Below are positions 37,440 through 50,734 of a DNA stretch of 64,000 bases, one piece after another (the first letter of the stretch is position 1; every line of letters starts with the position of its first letter). Under the pieces are notes generated by a model. It worked only from the letters and a program-made list of their open reading frames with translations. It ran no database searches and was not told the DNA's origin. This DNA comes from Microcebus murinus (taxonomy: Eukaryota; Chordata; Mammalia; Primates; Cheirogaleidae), in the NCBI RefSeq assembly GCF_040939455.1, contig NC_134116.1:74107900-74171899 (forward strand). The letters are read 5' to 3'. A program made the position numbers and the translations under genes.

Positions 37440-38270
37440 TTAGTTTTCTGTTGCTGCATGACAAAAATGATCACCAACAGAGGCTTCAAACAACAGCCAG
37501 TTATTAGCACACAGTTCTGCAGGTCAGAAGTTCAGCAAGAAGCCTGGGCAACATAGTGAGACCTCATCTCTACAAAAAAATACCAAAATAAAATTATAGC
37601 CAGGCGTGGTGGCTCATGCAGTAGTTCTAGCTTCTTGGGAGGCTGAGGCAGGAGGATCCCACATGACTTGAGCCCAGGAATTTGAGGCTGCAGTGAGCTA
37701 TGAATCCTGCCACTGCACTCTACACAAGCAACAGAGTGAGACCCTGTCTCAAAAAAAAAAAAAAAAAAAATCACATAGCTAAAATCAAGATGTTGGCCAC
37801 ACTGAGCTCAGATCCACTTCCAAGGTCATTCAGTTTACACCGGCAGAATCCACTTCCTTGAGGCTATGTAACTGAGCTCGCACTTCCTTGCTGATTGTCA
37901 TCGGGACATTGCTCTCTGGTCCTAACATGCTGCTTTCAGATCCTTTCCCTGTGGCCCCTCCACCCTCAAGCCGGCAAGGGCAAGTCCCAGTCCCATTCTT
38001 CTTGAGCTTCTAATCTCCTCCTGGCTCTGGCCGCAGAAAACTCTCCACTTTTAATGATTTCAATGATTTCCTGTGATGATTAGGTCAGGCCCACCTGGGT
38101 GATCTCCCATAGTGTCAGCTTCAGCTGTGCCATCTTACAGAACCTAATCATGGGAGTCACATCTCAGTCGCTGATTCCACCTAAGTTCCAAGGGGAGGGG
38201 ATTCTCTAAGGACCGGGGTGGAGGGTGTTACTTAGGGTCATCTTAGAATTCTGCTGACTGTAAAGCATAA
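37440..38270 (-). mobile_element. probable old ERVL/MaLR-type LTR split by an Alu
   Basis: TTAGTTTTCTGTTGCTGCAT, then TTCAAACAACAGCCAGTTAT and CACACAGTTCTGCAGGTCAG are typical of the antisense 3' end of mammalian LTRs. After the Alu, AAAATCAAGATGTTGGCCAC and CCACTTCCAAGGTCATTCAG continue the pattern. No internal retroviral part is visible. The far boundary is uncertain. Confidence 0.5.
37538..37770 (+). repeat. Alu (old), 5'-truncated, inside an LTR
   Basis: Starts at AGCCTGGGCAACATAGTGAG, has a short linker and ends in about 20 A. Confidence 0.92.
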
Positions 38271-38310
38271 GACATGTCTCAGTTTTCTCAAGTTTAAAAA
38301 TTAGGAGACA

Positions 38311-38470
38311 GGTAGCCAGGCATGGTGGCATGTGCCTGTAGTCCCAGCTACTCAGAGGCTGGGGCAGGAGGATCGCCTGAGCCCAGGAGTTCGAAGCTGC
38401 AGTGAGCTATGGTGTACCACTGCACTCCAGCCTGGGCGACAAGGAGACCCCATCTCTAAAAAATAAATAA
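38311..38470 (+). repeat. Alu right-arm monomer (FRAM-like)
   Basis: GTAGCCAGGCATGGTGGCAT through CACTCCAGCCTGGGCGACAA and an AAATAAATAAA tail. AAAATTAGGAG occurs on both sides (about 38296 and 38475). Confidence 0.88.
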
Positions 38471-38639
38471 ACGAAAATTAGGAGCTAGATCTACAAATAC
38501 GATTAGAATGTAAGATTTAAAATGAATATTACAATCAGTGTTGCCATAGTTTATAGAAAGGCAACATCAATGGAAACAATGGGTTAGAAAGGTCACATAG
38601 AGTTTTTAAAAATTGTACTGGACCCTGAGGGGCAATAAC

Positions 38640-38800
38640 AGCAACGGCTAACACCGATTGAGTTGCAAGCCCCTGGTACTGTGGTGCCTACATGTAGTAT
38701 CCTGACTCGATCCTTACACAAATCCTGCTGCAGTTATTCCCATTTCACAGCTAAGGAAACAGACACTTACAGAGGTAGAAACGCTGGCAAGTGGCAGGAC
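38640..38800 (-). repeat. MIR, antisense
   Basis: TGACTCGATCCTTACACAAA, then CCCATTTCACAGCTAAGGAA and GCTGGCAAGTGGCAGGAC are an antisense MIR core. Confidence 0.65.
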
Positions 38801-38819
38801 CAGGAGCAGTGCCAGGCCA

Positions 38820-39580
38820 GTGTGCTCCTTGCCACCATTCAATGCAGCAGACATTTGCTAGGTCCTTACCTGGGCTGGGCGCTTCTCTAGGTGCGGGGGA
38901 CACGAAAGTAAGATGCAGTTCCTCTCCTCAGGACTTCACAGTAAGAGAGAGGGTCAGGGAAACAAATCACCCCCCTGGAGCATAAAAGTAAGATAGCGGG
39001 GATGTATGACATACTGTGATGTGCACAAAACAAGGAATGGTTTTGGGCCGGTCACCAGGGGCTTCTCAAAAGAGGTGGCACTTGAGCTAGATGTGAGGAA
39101 GGAGTAGTTCCCCAGGGGAAGGTGCAGGATTGGGATGCACAGGGAGAAACTTCAGATAGGGACAAGGGCAAGTGTGGCCTACTCAGGGAAAAGCTAGTGT
39201 GTCCTGGCGGTTCTGCAGGACTGTAGGACCTAAGGGGGGAAGGGGAAAGATAAGAGCTGGAGAGACAGCCAGAGGTTCAGTCATAAAGGGTCTGGCATGG
39301 CTTGATGCCCACTTTGGATTTATCCCATAGGTAGGGGATCTATTGAGTTGTTTTAAGCAGGAGGATAACATGGTTAGAGTTGTATCTTTAAAAAAGGGCA
39401 ATTTTAGCAGTAGTGTGGAGGACATACTTGAGGAGAAAGACAGTAGAATAGGGAGGCCAGTTAGAAGGCTACCACCCCCATCCAGGTGAGAGCATCAAGG
39501 GCCTGAGGTGAGAGGGGGACAAATATGAAGGGACAATGAATAGATGAAATGTGGTGACTGCTTAGATGTAGGGTATTGCT
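38820..39580. repeat. old L2-like LINE sequence, decayed
   Basis: CATTTGCTAGGTCCTTACCT with TCTCTAGGTGCGGGGGACAC (38850-38905), and later GAGTTGTTTTAAGCAGGAGG, AACATGGTTAGAGTTGTATC and AGCAGTAGTGTGGAGG (39340-39420), resemble ancient L2-associated repeats. Boundaries are vague. Confidence 0.4.
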
Positions 39581-39873
39581 GTGGTTTGAATGTCCCCTCC
39601 AAAACTCATGCCGCAATTTGATCACCAGTGTGATAGTATTGAGAGGTGGGGCCTTTAGGAGGTGACTGGATCCTGAGGGCTCTGCCTCATGAATGGATTA
39701 GTCTATTCACAGATTGATGGATTAATACTGTCACGGAAGTGGGTTTGTTAGAAAAGCAAGTTGGCCGTCTCTCATGTACCCCTCTTCCCATCTGATGCCT
39801 TCCACCATGTTGCCATGCGGCACGAGGCCCTCACCAGAAGCTGAGCCCCCAGCATCATAAGAAATCAGTTTCT

Positions 39874-39957
39874 AGGCTGACCCCACGGCACTCTAGCTGG
39901 GGCAACAGAGTGAGACTCTGCCAAAAAAAAAAAGAAAGAAAGAAAAGAAAGAAAAGA
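39874..39957 (+). repeat. Alu 3' fragment inside the LTR
   Basis: Only the last 50-60 bp of an Alu remains (AGGCTGACCCCACGGCACTC to GTGAGACTCTGCC), followed by A and GAAA units. AAGAAATCAGTTTCT at 39859-39873 and 40058-40072 is the perfect 15-bp target duplication around the fragment and its expanded tail. Confidence 0.93.
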
Positions 39958-39958
39958 A

Positions 39959-40054
39959 GGAAGGAAGGAAGGAAGGAAGGAAGGAAGGAAGGAAGGAAGG
40001 AAGGAAGGAAGGAAGGAAGGAAGGAAGGAAGGAAGGAAGGAAGGAAGGAAGGAA
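39959..40054. repeat. GGAA microsatellite, 24 units
   Basis: Twenty-four uninterrupted GGAA units, flanked by GAAA units on both sides. It grew from the poly-A tail of the Alu fragment, since it lies inside that insertion's target duplication. Confidence 0.98.
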
Positions 40055-40133
40055 AGAAAGAAATCAGTTTCTTTTCTTTGTAAATTACCCCGTCTGTAAT
40101 AGTCTGTTATAGTCACAGAAAATGGACTAAGAC

Positions 40134-40440
40134 AGATATGAACAAAAAAGAGGATTTAGGATGACTCCTAGGGTCCGATGCAGTTTATTGTTTGATGACG
40201 ATACCATTACCTGGGATAAGGAGATTTAGGAAAGACAAAAAAATTCAGTCGTAGATAAATCCAGGTTGAGTTACCTGGGTTACATCTAAGTAGAGACGAC
40301 TAGTAGAAACTTAGACACACAGGCCTGGCACTCAGGGGACAAGTCTGGCCTAGAGAGGCAGAATTTCGGAATCTTCGGTGCTTTAGAATGAATAGATGCT
40401 TGTTTATTCAAGTTCCCACGACCTTGTGCTAGGCCCTAGG
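40134..40440. repeat. old L2-like LINE sequence
   Basis: AGAGGATTTAGGATGACTCC, then TGATGACGATACCATTACCT and CACTCAGGGGACAAGTCTGG resemble an ancient L2-associated repeat. Heavily decayed. Confidence 0.35.
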
Positions 40441-41747
40441 AATGTGGATAGGGAGATACCTATCCTGCCCCCAAGAAGACGTAAGCGCTCATACACCTGT
40501 GCAGGTGTTGCAGTGTTACAATGAGCACACGCACAGCATCCACTGGGAGCATTCATGCAGGGTGACTTCTGAAGCAGGGGGTCCCGGGGACACAGGAGTA
40601 AAACCAGAAAGGAGCAATGGAAGAGATCTTCTACAAAGCCAGCGAAAAGTAACTAGAAAGCCCAAAATTGGAGTGTCTGCAGAGAAAATGGAAGCCAGAG
40701 TGGGACAGTGGTGTATTTAGTCATGTGGTTTTGTAATGGCGCACTTGGTGTAGAGGGGTATGGGGGACTGGCCCAACAGGTGAGCGAGCTGTGTCCACCC
40801 AGAGGCCTCTTTAAGGCACACTTAGCTCGGTCAGGTCACTGTGGTCCTGGAGCTGTTCCTCAGGCTCAGAAACTTGATTTATTTTATTTGTTAATATCAT
40901 TGTTATTGTTGGATGGAAGTGACTCCATTTCTCAGCAGTGGCCACACTTTAGCCAAACTCACCAAAACTAATTATGCACACATGTACACACACCTCAAGG
41001 CCAACGCACTTGTTCTGCAAGAGCAACTATGACTGGCAGCCTGTCTGGCTGGGCAGGGCCCAGGCCAGGGGAAACCAGACTGCTGCACGATTGCTCTGGC
41101 ATCACGAACCAGGGAAGGGCACTGTTAGGCGATTTCAGTGTTTACTGGCATCAGAGCCTGAACCATCACATTCATTCCTTGAGAGACATGGATAGACGTT
41201 CTCGATGACTTAACAGATGGGCGTTGTCTACTTCCCACTCCTTAGGCTCCCATTTCTAGCAACGCTGCCCTCCACACTGGGTTCGATGATGTTTGCTTCA
41301 ACTCACTAAATTACGATCACTTTTGAATCATACTTCTGGGATGTTACTCCCAGGTTTTGATTGGAGTTTGGGCTCTCACAGGCTCTTCAGCCACTCTTTT
41401 ACAGAGCAGGCATTCTCTTAATTTCCACCTGCTGATTACATCATTGCATGTGGATTTAACTAGGTAAATCCCAGGTGACAAGTTTAGATCTTAAAGGACA
41501 GCTCACAGACACCCCTGGAAAGAAGAGTCAGGTTAGACCAAGAAGGTAGGCTTAGAATGAAAAGTCCTTGAAAATCTGGCTAAGGAGATTGTGCACCATC
41601 CTCTGAGTACTAGGGAAGCCCTGGAGGTGTGGGTTTGGGCAGTGGGACAGCTTGATGAAATCAGTGTTTGGGGCAGATAGCCTGGGGCTTCAAGTGAACT
41701 GTGTTAGGGTAAGGAGAGACCAAAGGCCAAGGTAAAAAGCTGAGGCG

Positions 41748-42085
<338 letters not shown>

Positions 42086-42443
42086 AAAAAGCTGAGGCGA
42101 TAGAGTTGGAAGGGACATGTGAGGCCAGGCCTGAGATGGTGACACAGTCCCCAAAGGAAATGCTATGTTCAACAGACATTTCACAGAGAGAAGCAAGACT
42201 TGGTGACTGATATGCTGTAGTGGGTGACAAAGAGGAAAACATTGATGCCCTATTTTTCTTTAGTTCTGAAATTGCTACTGGCAGTGTTCCAGGTGTTTCC
42301 ATTGCCATTATACTTGGTTTCTTGGTTTCTGGTGGTTTCATATATAAGCACTATATATGTAAAACTATTATTTCAGTGTGATAGATAATCTGTCAGAGCC
42401 TGGCTCTTCCACCCTGTTCACTTAGTACATTTAAAAGAATGAT

Positions 42444-42739
42444 GGCTGGGCACGGTGGCTCACGCCTATAATCCTAACACTTTGGGAGGCCGAGGAGAGA
42501 GGATTGTTTGAGGTCAGGAGTTCAACACCAGCTTGAGCAAGAGCAAGGCAGTGTTTCTAAAAAAAGGACACACACACACAAAAAAAATTAGCCAAGCATG
42601 GTGGTGCACCCCTGTAGTCCCAGCTACTTGGGAGGCTGAGGCAGGAAGATCACTTGAGCCCAGGAGCTCGAGGCTGCAGTGAGCTATGATGATGCCATGT
42701 CACTCTAGCATGGACAACAGAGTGAGACTCTGCCTTAAA
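42444..42739 (+). repeat. Alu, intermediate age
   Basis: Dimer starting GGCTGGGCACGGTGGCTCAC without the long linker. Its middle carries a short CA repeat (42569-42579). Confidence 0.95.
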
Positions 42740-42934
42740 AAAAGAGAAATGAGCAACTTTTAAAAAGTTCCTATCAGTCAGCTAATCTACACGTCTGTTC
42801 TCAAATATCTTAGGAAGAAATGTTCCTGATATAAACAACACATGTTGAAGAATAAGGAATAGAATTCCTAGAGAAAGCCAGGATAGTGGGGAGGGAGAGG
42901 CCTGATTAAGGAGGGATGGAGGAGAATTGATCTC

Positions 42935-42995
42935 TCAATCAATAAGCATTTGTTAAGCACTTACTATATGCCTAAGGTTGTACGAAGGGCTGTGG
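42935..42995 (-). repeat. L2-like 3' end
   Basis: CAATCAATAAGCATTTGTTA and AGCACTTACTATATGCCTAA fit the antisense L2 3' end. Confidence 0.5.
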
Positions 42996-43888
42996 AAGCT
43001 ACAAAAGCTTCGTCACAGCTGCTTTTCGTGAGGAGCTTCAAAGCCTTCTCAGGAGCTAGATCTTCCTCTGAGAAGTGAGGAGAAAGCGAGCCACATAAAA
43101 GAGACATAACCGTGCTGCTAAGCCGGCACACAGAGACCAGCGGCATTTTCATACAAGCTGAGCGATGAGCCTCTGGAAGCCATGGCAGAGAAAACAACAA
43201 GGTCAGGAGCACGAAAAAAAAAAAAAGAAAGAAAAGAAATCATAGCTTAAAAGGAATAGACAAACGGGTGCTGGTAAGTTTAGTAACAGATTCCAGAGGG
43301 ATTTATCCTTTCTTTTTTTCCCAGAGGTTTATTCTTTGCAAAACACTTTTATGTGTATTAATCCCATTTTAGCCTTGACACAATCCAGCCAGGGAGGCAA
43401 GGTGGGGATTAAAAAGGGGGAAAGGATTTGAGAGAGATTTATGATGTCGAAACAGCAGGATTTTATGATCAATTAATCTTCTGGTTAAGGGTGAGGGAAG
43501 AGTCGGGGATGACCACCCCCACGCACTCATTTGCTCATTAAATCACTCATACGGCAAATCCTTATACAGGATCTGTCGTGTGTCCTATCTGTGCACTGGA
43601 ACGAGGCTTCCGCATCCCTGGCTGGGGCTACAAGAGCTGGGCTACAGTGAGGCAGAAAGTGGTGGAAGAAGAGAGAGCCTGGTGGTTGTTCAGGTTTCAG
43701 GGAAGTAGCGAGGCCTATGGGACAGCCAGGTGACATTGACAAGTAAGCAATTTTACAGAAAAGTCTGGCTTTCTCAAGACAGAGGTCTGGGATAAGAAAT
43801 ACACTATTACGACTAATGGGTGATAGTTAAAACTGAGAGTGGATTTGATAACCTCCAGAGATCTCAGTTAAGACATTTAACAATTCAG

Positions 43889-44216
<328 letters not shown>

Positions 44217-44233
44217 AAGACATTTAACAATTC

Positions 44234-44310
44234 AGAGTTTCAGTTTCTTTTTTTTCTTTTTTTTTTTTTTTTTACGTAACCTAAACATTTGTACAGAGTT
44301 TCAGTTTCTT
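44234..44310 (-). mobile_element. minimal inverted L1 insertion
   Basis: AGAGTTTCAGTTTCTT occurs at 44234-44249 and 44295-44310. Between the copies lie a T-rich run (44250-44273) and ACGTAACCTAAACATTTGTAC-type sequence of 21 bp (44274-44294). That 21 bp resembles the lemur L1 3' UTR at 8315-8337, but faces opposite to the poly-A strand. This is the arrangement left by twin priming. Confidence 0.65.
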
Positions 44311-44643
44311 ACTGTGGGAAATGAAGAAGATAGTGTCTACATCTCAGGATGATTTTAGATCCAGTGAATGTGCGTGGCTTCAGCAGAGCATTATGTATGT
44401 TGAAAATATTATTGCCGATATTTCTTCACTAAAGTATCTGTATGTTGTCTTACCCATTGGTTTTGCAGATTCCTCAAAGACTAAAATTTTGCACTCCTAC
44501 TTTTCCATTATCTCGTTGTCATTAGGCCCCAGGCAAAGGTCAAGAGTTAAACATGAATAGGTCCTTATATCTTGGCTTTGGAATTGAAATTAACAATAGT
44601 GGACTAATGCATACATATATTTTAGATATGAAAGTTGTGTCTG

Positions 44644-44788
44644 GGCTGGGCCTAGTGGCTCACAGGACTTCAGGAGGCTGAGGTGGGAAGATTGCTTGAG
44701 GCCAGAAGTTTGAAGCTGCAGTGAGCTATGATTATTCCAACCTGGGCAACAGAACAAGATCTTGTCTCTAAAAAAAAAAAAAAAAAAC
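44644..44788 (+). repeat. Alu-derived monomer
   Basis: GGCTGGGCCTAGTGGCTCAC, then GCTGCAGTGAGCTATGATTA and AACCTGGGCAACAGAACAAG, with about 19 A. Single arm of roughly 130 bp. Confidence 0.88.
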
Positions 44789-45529
44789 CATCTCTTATCA
44801 GGAACTGGAGCAGGAAGATGATTATGCAAGTCAGCATGGTGGTGCTGTTATAGAGCTTGATTTCCAAAAGCACGACTAGTGAATGGTTAATGTAAAAAAA
44901 ATATTTTCGCATATTCTGAGTAGTGAAAAGTGATGGGGAGGGGAAATTTAGCCAGGATACCTTTAGGAAAATATTCAAAACAAACTAGAGGCGACTAGGA
45001 GCAGTTTTAACTGAGCTCAAGGATGAAACAGATGACAGAGGACTGTTTTTAGAGGTCAACTTTTTTGTCGTTTTCTGCTCCATAAGACTATGGTGTAAAA
45101 ACAACTTTCTCAGATTAACCTTTATTTTGGGGGTGATGTGACTCTAACTCCATGAATTAGAACCCGACTGGGAATAACAAGGAACACAGGACACTGAGAT
45201 TTCATTTTCTGTACAGTATGATGTGGGAGCAATGGCTAAGGCCATAGCCAGCCGCTCCATTGCATTTTCTGGCTCTCGTTAATTGATGACTGGGCGCGTA
45301 GGGATGTCTCCTGTGCAAGTAGCCACTCTCTCAGAAGTTAAACCAGAGGAAGAAGGGTCTCCTGGTACTAGAGATTTGCTTACTCTACTACCCGCAAAAC
45401 AAGGTTGGTTAGTCTCTTGACATTTTAATTCTGCAGTGCCAGTCTTCCTCAGACCACAGGATGAGTGTGAAGTGTCCGTGTATGCTTTGCAGTGACAGAA
45501 GCTAAAGGAACCAGATACTTTATGTCCTC

Positions 45530-45665
45530 GTTCAGTCATTCATCAAACATTTATTGCGGCACTAATATGTGCCAGACATTGTGCTGATTGCTAGGGTTGC
45601 AAGGATGAAAAAAAGCAGTTCTTGCTCCCAGGAATCTTCCTGTCTAGTGGAGAAGATAACACTGG
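45530..45665 (-). repeat. L2-like LINE 3' region
   Basis: CATTCATCAAACATTTATTG, then AATATGTGCCAGACATTGTG and AGGAATCTTCCTGTCTAGTG are an antisense L2 3' end. Confidence 0.6.
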
Positions 45666-45689
45666 GTTCCAGGTGCCACCTCTGGGTGC

Positions 45690-46195
45690 ATGTATGAGGT
45701 GCCATGCCCCCACCCAGGTTTAGGGCAGGGCGCCCTTCACAGAGGCAGAGACACTGCAGCTGTGTCTCAAAGGATGAGCAGGAAGTGGTCAGTTAGCCAC
45801 TAGGAGGCCGATTAGATTAGGGATTGAAATTCCATGTGACAGGAAGAGAATCCCAGAGGGGACTTGGAGAAATTCACTTTGTAGTCAGGGATTGTGCTCT
45901 CATTAGTGAGTGGCAGAAGACTGCGCTGGAGAGGGAGGTAGGCTTAGAGGGGCCTTGTACGCCATTGCAAAGAACTTGGAGTTTTACCTTGAATGTGATG
46001 GTGAACAGTAAGTAGGCAGGCACCCTGATCTCTTTGCGTTAGGGGGACCCGCTTCTCCATAGACTGCGCTACTGTGAGTAGGGCTGGTTTTATTCATCTT
46101 CGTAGCCCTGTCGTTTTCTGACCAACATTCCCTGAGCACCTTCTGAGTAATCACCCTGAGAGCTAGGGGTACAAGAGAAGTAAGACTCAGTCTCC
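45690..46195. repeat. old L2-like LINE sequence
   Basis: AAGGATGAGCAGGAAGTGGT and GAACTTGGAGTTTTACCTTG with GTGATGGTGAACAGTAAG belong to the same ancient repeat type as near 39.3 kb. Decayed beyond subfamily assignment. Confidence 0.35.
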
Positions 46196-46490
<295 letters not shown>

Positions 46491-47412
46491 TCAGCGGGAA
46501 GGCGGCAAGTCACAGAAGGTTTCCCAAGAAGGTAAGGCTTTGAAGAATGCCCAGTCCTAGCCAGGCAACGGGGAGCTGGAGGGGAGGGAAGGCAGGAATG
46601 CACAGGAGTGGCTGGAGTGTGTTTACAGATGCACAGCACCTAGGTGTGTCGCCAAGAAGGTGCCCGCTAGAGGCAGAAAGACCAGAGGGAGGTGGAGGTG
46701 GATGTGTTGGCTGAGAACAAGAGGGACACGTCTTTGTGTGAGATTGGAGGAAAAGAATGACAATGGTTGTGGCTATAAATTGATTTACAGGTCGGTGATA
46801 GACGAGGGATAAACATTTGCTCAGTCGGTCAATGACGAGTGTATCCTCAGCACCACACTTGGGTGACTGCGGGAACACAAGTGACCTTTCCCCAGTCGAA
46901 TTCCTGCTTCCTCTTGCTCTAAACCTCTCCACAGCTGAGAAGAATATGCCCTTCAGTCCAGAAGCCAGAAAGGACGTCAGCAGATCCTAAATACTTCCAG
47001 CCCAGACGCCCCTCCTCTCGTCCCCTAGGTTTGTAATCCTGCCCCACCCAGCCAAGGCGCTGCCTAAGCGTTTCGCTCTCCCTTTTGTCAGCCGGCGTGA
47101 GCTTTCTGTGGAGACTGTTCTGCTGTCCTCAAATCTGCCTCCTTACTGTCCTCGGACCCCTGCCTGAGAGGACGAGAGTGAGTGAAGACAAATGCTGGAC
47201 CCAGGCTGGTACTCACTGAGGCACTTACAGGTGAAATGACTGCCTCTGAGTAACGCAGGAGGCGGTAGTGCCATGAAAACAGGCCTGGCCATGAGTTGAG
47301 AACCGTTGAAGTTGGATGATGGGTTTTTATTATATTTTCTTGACTTTGCTTCCAATTTTTCATAATAAAAGGGCAAAAAGTAAAATAGTTGGTATTTGGA
47401 AATGTGAATTCA

Positions 47413-47825
<413 letters not shown>

Positions 47826-47921
47826 AGAACTGTTTTATAGACACATTGCTTCTCTTCTTCCCTCTCTCACTTCCAGCTCGTCTTTGCCTGGTATTTCTGG
47901 TATTTCTCCTCCCTAGTTTCA

Positions 47922-47929
<8 letters not shown>

Positions 47930-47953
<24 letters not shown>

Positions 47954-48073
47954 GGTAGAGACACAGTTTCCCTAGGTTGCCCAGGCTGATCTTAAACTCC
48001 TGGCCCTCAAGCAATCCTCCCACTTCCCGCCTTCCAAAGTGCTGGGATTACAGGTGTGAGGCACCACCCAGCC
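47930..48073 (-). repeat. Alu left monomer, antisense, with ATT-repeat head
   Basis: An ATT run (about 47934-47954) heads a single antisense arm, GGTAGAGACACAGTTTCCCT through CTGGGATTACAGGTGTGAGG. The ATT run is the decayed A-tail. Confidence 0.88.
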
Positions 48074-48916
48074 TTCTCCGTGGTTTTAATCAGGGTTATC
48101 CTGCAACTCCTTCTGTTTGTGCATGCTTTGCAAAAGGGGCATTTTATCTGTTATTCATCCCTAAGGGTAACCCCTAGTGCAAGGAAGTTGCATTTTAAAC
48201 CTAACCTAAACCTTACCCTCCTCTAAACTTTTCTTTCCACCACAGCTATGACTTTGATGTGTTGAGGAGTTGCTGGTTGTCAAACTTGTTTTTAAATTAC
48301 CCCCTTGGGCATCTCTAAATTGAAGAATCCTTTTTTTGGTGTTTTGTTTTGTTTTCATTTTAGGGCATTAATCTGCCAAGGAATCCTTTTTTTGTCTAGC
48401 TTTATCATAGGTCTCTGATGTTTTGAAAAGCAGTTCCTAGAGCACTGAAAGGATGCTTAATATTAAGCATGAAAAACAAATTTCAGACATAAAAGATTAT
48501 CTTTGCTTAACATCACATTGTGATTCAGAAACTTGAAGACAAAGTAACTTTATGAGTCAAAAGATAAGAAACCAACTAGCAAGAACAGCCTATGTTTTGG
48601 GTGGAGATTTTGTCATCAGCTGGGATGGGGTAATGCACATCCAGCCTTCTAACTGTCCTTCCCTCCAGGCTCATCCTATTTCATTCCTTCCTAATGGGTC
48701 CACGTTATCTTCCAGATAAAACCCAAATTTCTTAAGGCATGTAAGATTACTCATGCTAGACTCTACCTATCTCCCAACTGCTGTCTCAAGGTTTCCTTCT
48801 TCTTGGAAGCCTTCTTTGACTCCCCTAAATAATGCTGATTTCTCCATTGGTTCACCCAAAGCATCAATATATACAATACATTCATTTATTCATTCATGCA
48901 TTCATTCACTCATTCG

Positions 48917-49025
48917 AGACAGGGTCTCAATATGTGGCCCAGGCTGGAGTCCCAGTGGCTCTTCGCTGGCACAGTCACAGTGCACTGCAGCCTTGAACTG
49001 GCCTCCAGCGCCTGGCTCTGGAAAA
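48917..49025 (-). repeat. Alu fragment, antisense
   Basis: GAGACAGGGTCTCAATATGT, then GCCCAGGCTGGAGTCCCAGT and CACTGCAGCCTTGAACTGG. Only about 100 bp of the right arm is left. Confidence 0.8.
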
Positions 49026-49057
49026 CAACAATAAAGGTAATAATAAAGGTATTATCT

Positions 49058-49384
49058 GGCCAGGCGTGGTGGCTCACGCCTGTAATCCTAGCACTCTGGG
49101 AGGCCAAGATGGGCGGGCGGATTGCTTAAGGTCAGGAGTTGGAAACCAGCCTGAGTAAGAGCGAGACCCCGTCTCTAGTATAAATAAAAAGAAATTAATT
49201 GGCCAACTAATATATATAGAAAAAATTAGCCGGGCATGGTGGCGCATGCCTGTAGTCCCAGCTACTCGGGAGGCTGAGGTGGAGGATCGCTTGAGCCCAA
49301 GAGTTTGAGGTTGCTGTGAGCTAGGCTGACACCATGGCACTCACTCTAGCCTGGGCAATAAAGTGAGACTCTGTCTCAAAAAAA
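49058..49384 (+). repeat. lemur-type Alu, first of a head-to-head pair
   Basis: Complete sense element with linker and short A-tail. AAAGGTATTAT occurs before (49045-49055) and after (from 49385). Confidence 0.96.
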
Positions 49385-49396
49385 AAAGGTATTATT

Positions 49397-49668
<272 letters not shown>

Positions 49669-49799
49669 TAGGTGGTGAATCGTAGCTGCCCCAAATGCAG
49701 ACAGCTCATTAAACCCTTAGGCTGGCAACAGAAATGTTAATTTTCCTAATAGAAAAGAAACATTCTCCCTGAAAAATACAATACAAATTATAATAATGA

Positions 49800-49905
49800 T
49801 TTATTATTTATTCATATACTTTTATTGTACGCTTACTAGGAATCAGCCACTGTGCTAAACACATTACCTATGTTACCCTATTTACATTTGTCATAAACTT
49901 TTATC
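49800..49905 (-). repeat. MIR fragment, antisense
   Basis: ACTTTTATTGTACGCTTACT, then CAGCCACTGTGCTAAACACA and ACCCTATTTACATTTGTC resemble the antisense MIR 3' part. Confidence 0.5.
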
Positions 49906-50024
49906 CATTTATTTGTATCCCCCTCCTTCACGCCCCTATGTCCTATCAAATCATTTAAGAGTACGGGCTCTGAAGCCCACACAGAGTGGCCAAAACCTGC
50001 CTGGGTCTGAAGTCCAATTCCGCC

Positions 50025-50353
50025 TTTTTTTTTTTTTGAGACAGAGTCTCACTTTGTTGCCCAGGCTAGAGTGAGTGCCATGGCGTCCACCTAGCTCACA
50101 GCAACCTCAATCTCCTGGGCTCAAGCAATCCTGCTACCTCAGCCTCCCAAGTAGCTGAAACTACAGGCATGTGCCACCATGCCTGGCTAATTTTTTCTAT
50201 ATATATTAGTTGGCCAATTAATTTCTTTCTATTTATAGTAGAGACTGGGTCTCGCTCTTGCTCAGGCTGGTTTCGAACTCCTGACCTCGAGCAATCCTCC
50301 CGTCTCGGCCTCCCAGAGTGCTAGGATTACAGGCGTGAGCCACCGTGCCGGCC
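50025..50353 (-). repeat. lemur-type Alu, antisense
   Basis: Poly-T head, linker, and end GTGCCGGCC. No convincing target duplication is seen. Confidence 0.96.
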
Positions 50354-50399
50354 AATATATCAATTTCTAATTTAAACATTTACTTGCCTGGATTATGGT

Positions 50400-50515
50400 G
50401 TTAGACACCTGCATTGTAAAAAAATTCGTTATATACTTTATATAAGTGAATTTTATAGTATGTATATACATATATACGGTGTGTATATTACATCTCAATA
50501 AAATTGTTTTAAAAA
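50400..50515 (+). mobile_element. old L1 3' UTR end
   Basis: GTGAATTTTATAGTATGTAT and TATTACATCTCAATAAAATT match the terminal L1M 3' UTR. Confidence 0.75.
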
Positions 50516-50734
50516 CCCTATGTAAGGTGTTTCTTTTTTTAAATGAACAGAAAAGGTCTAGAAGAAAATACGTATAACTGGTAGCCATTAATTACAAGGA
50601 AGGAACTGAGATAGGGGTGGGACTTAAGGAGAACAAGTTTGATTTTTTAATTCTGTGCACTTCTGTATCTGAATGTTTTCCAATGAGCATATGTATTACT
50701 TGTATATTTTTGGTATGTTTTGTTCACTGCTGTA

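Larger units (their letters stand above)
39587..40133 (+). mobile_element. MaLR-type solo LTR, interrupted
   Basis: Starts TGCTGTGGTTTGAATGTCCC, continues AGAGGTGGGGCCTTTAGGAG and CTGCCTCATGAATGGATTAG, and ends ATGGACTAAGACA, the structure of MST/MLT1-group LTRs. An Alu fragment with a long GGAA tract splits it. No retroviral coding sequence is present. Confidence 0.8.

Noticed and set aside
39959..40054. CRISPR-like array or satellite
   Set aside because: It is a pure tetranucleotide repeat with no spacers, in a eukaryotic retroposon context.
39865..40116. 83-codon minus frame with a repeating FLPS peptide
   Set aside because: It is the GGAA microsatellite translated from the other strand.
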